DNA of 13,883 nucleotides from Planctomycetota bacterium (GTDB lineage Bacteria > Planctomycetota > Planctomycetia > Planctomycetales > Planctomycetaceae), in contig JAPLOC010000198.1 in the NCBI GenBank assembly GCA_026692825.1, forward strand, positions 1,418-15,300, read 5' to 3'. The notes beneath the pieces were generated by a model. That model saw nothing but the letters and a program-made list of their open reading frames with translations. It was not told the DNA's origin and did not search any database. Shown here piece after piece: positions 8,407 to 13,883 of this stretch. Position 1 is the first letter of the stretch. Each line of letters begins with the position of its first letter. The position numbers and the translations under genes were made by a program.

Positions 8407-8412
8407 CTCCTC
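8407..8412 (-). promoter_or_regulatory. Ribosome binding site of gyrA
   Basis: GAGGAG on the minus strand, followed by eight bases and then TTG. It decides the unusual TTG start, since the only upstream in-frame codons before the TGA stop are not initiators. Confidence 0.75.
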
Positions 8413-8531
8413 AGGTGGTGGGCGGACTGGAGACCCGGGACGACGGCGAAAACGCCCTCTGCGATGTCCCGGAAAACAGCGCGACCCGTGTCCTCTGGGA
8501 GAGAGAAAACGGGCGCGCGGACAGAACGGGG

Positions 8532-8560
8532 ATTTTAGCGAATTTCGGGGAAATTCACAA
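8532..8560 (-). promoter_or_regulatory. Sigma70-type promoter of gyrA with overlapping dyad
   Basis: On the minus strand, TTGTGA (8560-8555) and TAAAAT (8537-8532) are separated by exactly 17 bases. Both match the -35/-10 consensus well in an otherwise GC-rich gap, and they precede gyrA by about 130 bases, leaving a leader of roughly 125 bases. The spacer holds a perfect inverted repeat, GAATTTC / three bases / GAAATTC (8540-8556), overlapping the -35 box; this is a plausible operator. No promoter of similar quality was found for the divergent ATPase gene. Confidence 0.6.
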
Positions 8561-8673
8561 TCTTGTAGCGGCCCGCCCCCGAGGGTGGATAGAATCGGGA
8601 TTTCGCAGACGGTCGCAGGTCGCCGTGGCGAGTTTGGCCCACGCGGACCTTCGGTCGAGATGAACAGAAAGAC

Positions 8674-9240
8674 ATGATCCATTCCCTGAAAGTTCGCAAC
8701 TTCAAGAGCTTTTCCTTTCAGCGTGCCCGGGCCTGGCAGACGACGTTCCTCGCCGGCGAATCAACCGACGAGTTTGCGAATCGCCAGGAGAAATTTCGCG
8801 CCCGCGTTGGTGATCAACTTGTCTTCAATTTTCGAGGTGCGCACGGCGTACCTGCTCCCTTAGCCAGCGAAGGAACGCTACTGACTGTTGGCCTCATGAC
8901 CATACTCCTTGGCCCAAAGCGGCCGCGCACCCTACTGCTCGATGACCTCGGACAGGCGCTGCACCCCCGTGCTCAGGTCCAGACGGTTGAGTTGCTTCGA
9001 GAACTAATGAAGGAATTCAACGATCTTCAGATTCTGGCGACGGCACACTCGCCCTATCTGCTCGACTGCCTTTCGCATGACGAAGTTCGAATTGTCACGT
9101 TGGACGCGCAGGGTGGGACCGTTATCGGTCGGCTGATTGATCATCCCCAGTTCGAGAAATGGAAGAACGAAATGGCCCCTGGTGAACTCTGGAGTTTGTA
9201 CGGGGAAAAATGGTTCGCTGAAGCGATTACCGTGCCATGA
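8674..9240 (+). CDS. AAA/ABC-type ATPase remnant lacking Walker A
   Basis: A frame of 188 residues divergent from gyrA. The first 13 residues (MIHSLKVRNFKSF) are the classic N-terminus of RecF/AAA_21-like ATPases, normally followed by a GxNGxGKS P-loop within about 30 residues. No P-loop occurs anywhere; the protein jumps to the C-terminal part: a signature-like ASEGTLLTVGL (64-74), Walker B LLLDD at 87-91 in LLLDDLGQALHPRAQ, and the switch histidine His125 (ATAHSPYLLD). The end (APGELWSLYGEKWF) fits this group. Full members are about 350-400 residues, so perhaps half is missing, in frame. Without Walker A it should not hydrolyse ATP. Its stop overlaps the ATG of the next frame (ATGA), as in a translationally coupled pair. 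Probably a decayed accessory or defence-type gene; a functional truncated form cannot be excluded. Confidence 0.65.
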   Translation: MIHSLKVRNFKSFSFQRARAWQTTFLAGESTDEFANRQEKFRARVGDQLVFNFRGAHGVPAPLASEGTLLTVGLMTILLGPKRPRTLLLDDLGQALHPRAQVQTVELLRELMKEFNDLQILATAHSPYLLDCLSHDEVRIVTLDAQGGTVIGRLIDHPQFEKWKNEMAPGELWSLYGEKWFAEAITVP

Positions 9241-9438
9241 TCCGCTGTGTGATGGTCTGCGAAGCCCGTACTCGCAAAGCTGGTTCAAGACGACCCTAAT
9301 CGTGAACGAGCCTGTTGGCAGGAAACGTCACTCGCAAAGCTTCGAGAGCGGGGCGAAAGATCCGGCTTGACGCAATTCCTCACGAAAATTGAGGAATTTG
9401 TCGTTCCCTTGCTCAATTCCCGAGGCGGCACTCATTGA
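9237..9438 (+). pseudogene. Broken partner gene of the ATPase
   Basis: An ATG at 9237 overlaps the ATPase stop. It reads MIRCVMVCEARTRKAGSRRP and stops at 9297-9299. A second frame, open from 9253 to the TGA at 9436-9438, reads like a protein C-terminus: LAKLVQDDPNRERACWQ, then SLAKLRERGERSG and LTQFLTKIEEFVVPLLNSRG. The two frames overlap, so the simplest reading is one gene that lost its middle and the reading frame. ATPases of this type are often followed by a TOPRIM, DUF4276 or RloB-like partner that begins in a similar way (a hydrophobic strand ending in CE). That link is from memory and uncertain. No typical TOPRIM motif remains to confirm it. Confidence 0.5.
9270..9341 (+). repeat. Perfect 12-base direct repeat, 60 bases apart
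   Basis: ACTCGCAAAGCT occurs at 9270-9281 and again at 9330-9341. The period of 60 bases keeps the frame, so both encode LAKL in the C-terminal remnant of the broken partner gene. It may be a trace of slippage or recombination during the decay, or a coincidence within a repeated helix motif. Confidence 0.5.
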
Positions 9439-9472
9439 ACTTGTGGTAAGCGACAGGCACCGATCCCATGAA

Positions 9473-9502
9473 CCCCGCACACGTTCGGGGATGGAGCATC
9501 CC
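9473..9502. other. Overlapping hairpins at a convergent gene junction
   Basis: Between the end of the plus-strand partner remnant and the end of the minus-strand zinc-ribbon gene lie CCCCG...CGGGG (9473-9490, eight-base loop) and GGGATG-GAG-CATCCC (9488-9502), which overlap and so compete. There is no T-tract on either strand. They may stop or stabilise converging transcripts, but the evidence is weak. Confidence 0.35.
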
Positions 9503-9555
9503 GTTGGCCATTCCGTCTGAAGTGGCATCCCCTCGCCCGATTGGTGACTCAGAAC

Positions 9556-10659
9556 TCAGCGCTTGCCACCCTTCTTTTTCGGCGACGCCGGCTTCTCGGA
9601 GGCCTTGGAAGACGACTTCGACGGAGTCGCCGGCTTCAGTTCCGCGATCCGTGAACTGAAGTCACTGGTTCCCAGATCCGGCTCGTCTCCCAGCGGGGGA
9701 ACATTCTCCAGGTCGGTCCGATCCAGCTCCGACTCCTCAAACCGGGCGAAACGCAGTGTGAGCGGGGTGATGCGCCAGCCGAGTGTCGGAGCGTTTTCCA
9801 GAATCATCAGGTCGTCGCCATGCCGGCCGGCGACAATCACTTGCTGCCACTCCTTGTCCCGCCGCCAGACTTTCATCCCCCGCCGCAACTCATGCAGCGA
9901 TGAGACGACAAACGTCGCCACGGGGGGCGTTCCCAACACGCTGTTCGTGGGGGCCGGCTTTCTCGTCTTGGGACGCACGCGCTTTTCACTGCCAAAGTCA
10001 TCGTCGTCGTCGGGGTCGTCGATCGCGGTCGATGGGTCGGGAAAGCCGCCGTTGGCAAGCGCCTGTGCCGTAGGATCGACCGGCATCCCCTGATTCGGCG
10101 GAGGTGTGGAGTGCAGGTTCGCCCCAGTACCGTTTTGGGGGCCACCCATCCCTCGGGGATTTGTCGCTCCGGTCTGTTGATTCCAGGGGTTCCCCGCCCC
10201 ACCGGCACCATTGGGGTTTTGTCCCCCCAATCCATTGTTTCCGAACCGGGGATCGTTTTGCAAAGGTCGGTTGGGAGGGATTGAGGTGTTGGAATTCGCG
10301 GAATTCCCTGATCCCTGACTCGATGAGGACGAACTCGAACCACGCGACATCGAAGACCAGACCCATCCCCCAACCAGCAGCACCAGTCCCAGCGCCAGCC
10401 CACCGCCAATTGTCCGCTTGATGAACGATGTGGTGTCAAACTCCTGAGGCTCCTCCTCGTCGCGCTCCTCTTTCTTCTTTTCGGAACGCCAGTCCCGCCC
10501 CGAGGCCGATCGTCCCCACGGTTCGTCCACCAGTTCAATGTCATCGGTCAACGGAACCGTAATCGTCCCGCCGCAATGACACAACAGCTTCTTCCCCGCG
10601 TTCGCGTCGGCGACGCGAAACGGTCGTTCACATCCCCGACAGGTGATTTGAATCCCCAT
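9556..10659 (-). CDS. Zinc-ribbon, single-pass membrane protein
   Basis: A protein of 367 residues. The ATG at 10659 is chosen because AGGGG stands six bases upstream and the protein then starts straight with the ribbon; an open frame to 10737 would overlap the preceding gene. Cys7, Cys10, Cys27 and Cys29 form a CxxC...CxC zinc knuckle (ITCRGCERPF, LLCHCGG). A charged Lys/Glu-rich segment (56-75) follows, then one membrane helix at about 82-102 (GGGLALGLVLLVGGWVW), a Ser run, and a long Pro/Gly/Asn/Gln-rich disordered stretch (about 105-215) with five Asp in a row. Residues 245-310 (FVVSSLHELRRGMKVWRRD and on) look like a small beta-rich domain; the tail is Lys/Ser/Pro-rich. The topology would place the ribbon in the cytosol. 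It lies 44 bases after the exported TPR gene and probably shares its transcript. The function is unknown. Confidence 0.82.
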   Translation of the reverse strand: MGIQITCRGCERPFRVADANAGKKLLCHCGGTITVPLTDDIELVDEPWGRSASGRDWRSEKKKEERDEEEPQEFDTTSFIKRTIGGGLALGLVLLVGGWVWSSMSRGSSSSSSSQGSGNSANSNTSIPPNRPLQNDPRFGNNGLGGQNPNGAGGAGNPWNQQTGATNPRGMGGPQNGTGANLHSTPPPNQGMPVDPTAQALANGGFPDPSTAIDDPDDDDDFGSEKRVRPKTRKPAPTNSVLGTPPVATFVVSSLHELRRGMKVWRRDKEWQQVIVAGRHGDDLMILENAPTLGWRITPLTLRFARFEESELDRTDLENVPPLGDEPDLGTSDFSSRIAELKPATPSKSSSKASEKPASPKKKGGKR

Positions 10660-10664
10660 GCGAT

Positions 10665-10670
10665 TCCCCT
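10665..10670 (-). promoter_or_regulatory. Ribosome binding site of the zinc-ribbon gene
   Basis: AGGGGA on the minus strand, ending five bases before the ATG at 10659. It decides this start over the upstream in-frame codon at 10737, which lies inside the preceding coding region. Confidence 0.6.
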
Positions 10671-10703
10671 GTTGCGTCTCAACGTGCCTGATGACGGCAC
10701 TGG

Positions 10704-11807
10704 TCAGCCGGCGGGCGCTTTCAAACGCCCGGCCCATTCACTGTTCGGATAGGTTTCGGTCAAACGGTCGCGGGCGTCGTCGGCCCGTTCCGGATGACCG
10801 ACCTTAGCCCACAACTTCGCCAATTGATACAGCGCCTCGGCATGTTGCGGTTTCGCCGCCGAGAAGAGCAGGTCGACACGCAAATAGTCCAGCACCGCGT
10901 CTTTGTCTTTGCCCATCTCGCGCAGGCAGTCCCCCTTGCGGAGAAACGCCTCGGCGTTGAGGGCGACTTCGTCTCCGTCGGCGGCGAGAATGACTTCATC
11001 CAGCATTTTGAGCGCGTCGGCCGGCTTCTGCTGAAGGATCAGCACCCGCGCCTTCCCCAGCATGGCCTCCTGCTTCTGCGCCGACTCGGCGGAACCGTCG
11101 GCGGCGTCTCCCAGTACCGAATCATACAGCGTCACCGCGTCGTCGTACTTCTTGTCGGCGATCTTCAAACGCGCCAGTTGAACCTTGGACTTTAATTTCG
11201 CTTCCTTCCAGGGGGCTTTGCCATACGCTTCGAACGCGGTCGTCGCGCGGATGAGATCCTGCTTTGCCAGGTAGAGTTCTCCCAGGAGTTGCACCGCTTC
11301 GAAGTGCCGGTAGTGTTCGCGGGTCCGGAATTCATCCAGCAACTTGATCGCGGCGTCGATCTGCTTGGGGTCGGCGAGCGCCTGCTTTCCCGTGGCGCGG
11401 GCGATACCGAACTCCAGGTCGGCCTTGGCCGCCGGGTTGGTCGACTTCGAGGTACTCAGCGACTTCTGGTAGCCTTCGATCGCTTTCGAATAACGGCCCG
11501 AGTTGTCGTCGCTACGGGCGACGGCCGCCTCGGGGGCTTCGCCCGTCCAGGCGATCGTCTGAATCTCGTTCGCCGGTATGGTGATGGTCTCTTCCTTGGG
11601 CGTCTTCACCCGGACCGTGATATCGGTCTTCGTGACCTCCGTCACGTCCCCCGAAACGTTCTTGGCACCGCGACGGGTGATCGCCTCGGCCCCATGGACT
11701 GCGGGAACGACGAACGCCAACGACAGGAGAACCAGCGCGAGCCCGCGAACGCGAGCAGTCAGCGAGAGCATGGCCGACGGTCTCAAAGAGGTGGTGATGG
11801 AAGTCAT
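10704..11807 (-). CDS. Exported TPR-repeat protein
   Basis: A protein of 367 residues. The ATG at 11807 lies three bases after the stop of the upstream TPR gene, suggesting translational coupling; an ATG at 11771 would also give a good signal peptide and cannot be excluded. The hydrophobic segment RGLALVLLSLAFVVPAVHGA (21-40) is a Sec signal, cleaved around 40-42. Residues 42-90 form a small beta domain (KNVSGDVTEVTKTDITVRVK, then TIPANEIQTIAW) of a kind often seen before TPRs in planctomycete proteins. From about 103 to the end there are TPR-like helix pairs, for instance SKAIEGYQKSL, DDAVTLYDSVLGDA, ADALKMLDEVILAADG, DAVLDYLRVDLLF and HAEALYQLAKLWAKVG. TPR arrays bind other proteins, so a scaffold or assembly role in the periplasm is the likeliest. 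Its partners may be the two genes on either side. Confidence 0.88.
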   Translation of the reverse strand: MTSITTSLRPSAMLSLTARVRGLALVLLSLAFVVPAVHGAEAITRRGAKNVSGDVTEVTKTDITVRVKTPKEETITIPANEIQTIAWTGEAPEAAVARSDDNSGRYSKAIEGYQKSLSTSKSTNPAAKADLEFGIARATGKQALADPKQIDAAIKLLDEFRTREHYRHFEAVQLLGELYLAKQDLIRATTAFEAYGKAPWKEAKLKSKVQLARLKIADKKYDDAVTLYDSVLGDAADGSAESAQKQEAMLGKARVLILQQKPADALKMLDEVILAADGDEVALNAEAFLRKGDCLREMGKDKDAVLDYLRVDLLFSAAKPQHAEALYQLAKLWAKVGHPERADDARDRLTETYPNSEWAGRLKAPAG

Positions 11808-11810
11808 GTT

Positions 11811-13883
11811 TCAGGACGGGTTGGGTTTTTTCGCGGGAGGAGACGCGGGTTTCGCGGCACGGGTCGGTTTGGGGGCCGGGACTTCGATCGACTCGCTGAC
11901 CGGTCGGCGCCGGCGGCGCGAACTCGACGATCGCAACATCGCCCAGACGATGCCGCCAGCGGCGACCAGCAGTGTCCCCGCGACAATCCAGGGAACAATT
12001 GAACCACCGGAGCCTTCTGTCTTCGCGGGAGGAGCCGGTTCCGCCGACTTGGCTTTCTTCTTCTTCGCGGCGGCCGCAGGTTCGGTCGATGCGACCTCGG
12101 TCTTGGCCGCTTCGGTTTTGGCAGGCTTTTTCTTCCCCTTCAGGCTCCCGCTTCCTCCTCCTTCTTTGATCTCCAGGTCGACCGGCTGGGAGAGTCCCGC
12201 GACTTCGTCGAATTTCCCGGCGTTGATCATCTCCTGCTGGATCTCGCGATACAACGTGTTGAACCGCTGGAAACTCTCTTCTCCCCCCAGGCTGGGCATC
12301 GTGGTCGCGGTCACACGGATGTCGCGATATGCCGTCCCCAGTCGGGTCCGGCGTTTCGCATCGTCCGGCTCGGCCTGGCTCCAATGAAACCGTACGAGTG
12401 CGGTTTGGTAGCGCGACGCGAAATACTTCGCCTCCAATTCGTCCGAGGCGGACGCCCCTCCCTGGTTCAGCGAGTTTTCAAGTCGCTGCGAGATTCCAAA
12501 CCAGCCCCAGACGACGCGATTTTCGGGCTTGCGGGTCTTCAGATTCTGATCCCCTTCGATCGCCAGGTTCCATTTCGCCAAGTCCCCCTTCGCCCCGCGG
12601 GCGGCCCAGTCGGCATACAGCCGGGCGGCCTCTTCCTGCGCGTCGATCGCCCGGGGTCGCGCTTTCAGAATCTTCAGAATCCCCTTCTCCGCAGTCTCGA
12701 ACGCCTGCTGCAACCGCTGGCAGCGTACGATCGCCAGTTGCACGCCACTCGCCTGGTCGGCGGGGGCGAAGCCGGGGGACTTGAGTTCTTCATCGAGAAT
12801 CTGCTGGAACGCTGCGATCGCCTTGTTGTAGTACACGTCGGCTCGCGCCCGATCCCCCGAACCCAGCCCTTCGCCCAAATCCCGATACGTCTCGCCAATC
12901 CATCGCAACGAGTAGTACGACTGGCTGTCCTTCCGTTTGGCGACTTCATCAAGAAACGTCTCGAACGACTTCAGCACGTCGGCCAGTCGCGGATCATGGG
13001 CGGCTTGCAACCGCTGCACTTCCTTTTTCAGTTGGCTACCGAAATCGATGTAGACCTGCGTGAGCGCCTTCCCCCCGCCCCCCGAACCGCTAACGATCGT
13101 GTCCAGCTCCTTCTGCGCCGCCTGGGCCTTGGCGAGTTCGTTGACGCCAATATACGCCCGCAACACCTGGATGTACGTCAACACGCCGACGTCGACATGC
13201 TGCTTTGACCCCGGTTGAAAACTGGGGAGCGAGGCCACGACATTGAGAGGCGCATCCGCCAGCAGCCCCAGCGCCCCCTTGTAATCCCCCGCCCCATTGA
13301 GAATGGTCGCGAGCGTCAGCTTGGCCAGTGACAGATCGCGGAGTTTTGCTGGCTCGACCTGCGCCGCCTCTTTCGGCACCTGCGCTTCGAATTTGGTGAT
13401 CGCCCCCGCGAGGATCTGCCGGGATTGGTTGAGCAGTTCATCGACCTGTTCACGCGGCTTGCGCTCGGCCTCGGGTCGCGTCAGTTCATGCACATAGACA
13501 TTCCACCAGGCGTTCCCCGCTTTCAACTGGGCGTCAAGGAATTGGGGAGCCGACTCGGGGACGCTGGCGTACCATTTCGCCGCCTCGGCGGGCTGATTCA
13601 GCTCGGCGTACAACCCCCCCAGATTCATCCGCGCATCCTGAGCCTTGTCGCTCCCGGCCCAGTTGTCGGTGATGTAATTGCACACATTCACCACCCAGGC
13701 AATTTCGGGACCACGCCGCTCTTTCGTCTCGCGATGATAGGCCTGGATGTACGCCGCTTGCGCGAGGTACGCCGCGTCGAGCGCCAGGTCGGGCTGCTGT
13801 TTGCGGTACTTGCGCGCGACGTATTCGGCCAGCACCCCAGAGTCGTAACTGCGATCGCGCATCAGATAGAACATGTACGCCAA
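11811..13883 (-). CDS. Large TPR-rich protein with C-terminal membrane helix (cut by right edge)
   Basis: At least 690 residues are visible and the frame is open to the window edge; the TTG codon at 13883 is not evidence of a start. Most of the protein is TPR-like helix pairs (AQDARMNLGGLYAELNQPAEAAKWY, cut here to its key pattern of Ala, Gly, Leu, Tyr at TPR positions; also YYNKAIAAFQQIL and SLRWIGETYRDLGEG). A Lys/Ala/Glu-rich linker (about 555-620) leads to one membrane helix at 629-650 (IVPWIVAGTLLVAAGGIVWA), then a short Ser/Arg5 cluster and a Pro/Lys/Ala tail to the end. The positive cluster predicts that the tail faces the cytosol and the TPR body the periplasm. It is the first visible gene of the three-gene run. 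A role as membrane-anchored scaffold is inferred; the exact partner is unknown. Confidence 0.86.
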   Translation of the reverse strand: MAYMFYLMRDRSYDSGVLAEYVARKYRKQQPDLALDAAYLAQAAYIQAYHRETKERRGPEIAWVVNVCNYITDNWAGSDKAQDARMNLGGLYAELNQPAEAAKWYASVPESAPQFLDAQLKAGNAWWNVYVHELTRPEAERKPREQVDELLNQSRQILAGAITKFEAQVPKEAAQVEPAKLRDLSLAKLTLATILNGAGDYKGALGLLADAPLNVVASLPSFQPGSKQHVDVGVLTYIQVLRAYIGVNELAKAQAAQKELDTIVSGSGGGGKALTQVYIDFGSQLKKEVQRLQAAHDPRLADVLKSFETFLDEVAKRKDSQSYYSLRWIGETYRDLGEGLGSGDRARADVYYNKAIAAFQQILDEELKSPGFAPADQASGVQLAIVRCQRLQQAFETAEKGILKILKARPRAIDAQEEAARLYADWAARGAKGDLAKWNLAIEGDQNLKTRKPENRVVWGWFGISQRLENSLNQGGASASDELEAKYFASRYQTALVRFHWSQAEPDDAKRRTRLGTAYRDIRVTATTMPSLGGEESFQRFNTLYREIQQEMINAGKFDEVAGLSQPVDLEIKEGGGSGSLKGKKKPAKTEAAKTEVASTEPAAAAKKKKAKSAEPAPPAKTEGSGGSIVPWIVAGTLLVAAGGIVWAMLRSSSSRRRRRPVSESIEVPAPKPTRAAKPASPPAKKPNPS

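Noticed and set aside
8563..8595. Possible plus-strand promoter TTGTAG / TAGAAT for the ATPase gene
   Set aside because: The spacing is 21 bases, too long for a normal sigma70 promoter, and the -35 match is poor.
7013..8677. 554-codon plus-strand open frame antisense to gyrA
   Set aside because: It mirrors the gyrA coding region, has no recognisable domain, and long antisense frames are expected with strong GC3 bias.

Overview
The window reads as high-GC chromosomal DNA of a planctomycete-type bacterium. The evidence is family-level: a secreted TPR protein whose N-terminal domain is of a kind familiar from planctomycetes, a zinc-ribbon protein with one membrane helix and a Ser/Pro/Gly/Asn-rich stretch, a large signal-peptide-bearing serine esterase, and a GyrA with an acidic insertion in its last beta-pinwheel blade. 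The species is not identified. Codon use is strongly GC3-biased, so many long antisense open frames exist and are not genes.

Layout. Positions 3-623 (+) hold the C-terminal end of a HEAT-repeat-like protein cut by the left edge. Positions 624-1352 are about 730 bases with no convincing gene but several strong hairpins. A minus-strand group follows: a ferritin-like putative diiron protein (1353-2789), a LOG-family nucleotide phosphoribohydrolase disrupted by an apparent internal deletion (2795-3350), and an exported alpha/beta-hydrolase (3426-5468). Next is gyrA (minus, 5682-8398), with its own terminator, Shine-Dalgarno site and a good promoter; it carries a -1 frame break near its 3' end. 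Divergent from gyrA is a small plus-strand pair (8674-9438), an ATPase lacking its Walker A region overlapping a broken partner gene; this looks like a decayed accessory cassette. The right third (9556-13883, minus) is a three-gene run: a TPR-rich membrane-anchored protein (cut by the right edge), an exported TPR protein, and a zinc-ribbon single-pass membrane protein. The tight spacing suggests one transcription unit serving an envelope-associated assembly of unknown function.

The most notable signals are the three or four genes with internal deletions or frame breaks packed into 6.6 kb (LOG, gyrA, the ATPase and its partner). Because gyrA is essential, sequencing or assembly error must be weighed against true decay or recoding. 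Other points are the gyrase quinolone-pocket residues (Gln and Pro where E. coli has Ser83 and Asp87), a second, perfect GyrA-box motif in the last blade, and a perfect dyad sitting between the -35 and -10 boxes of the gyrA promoter.
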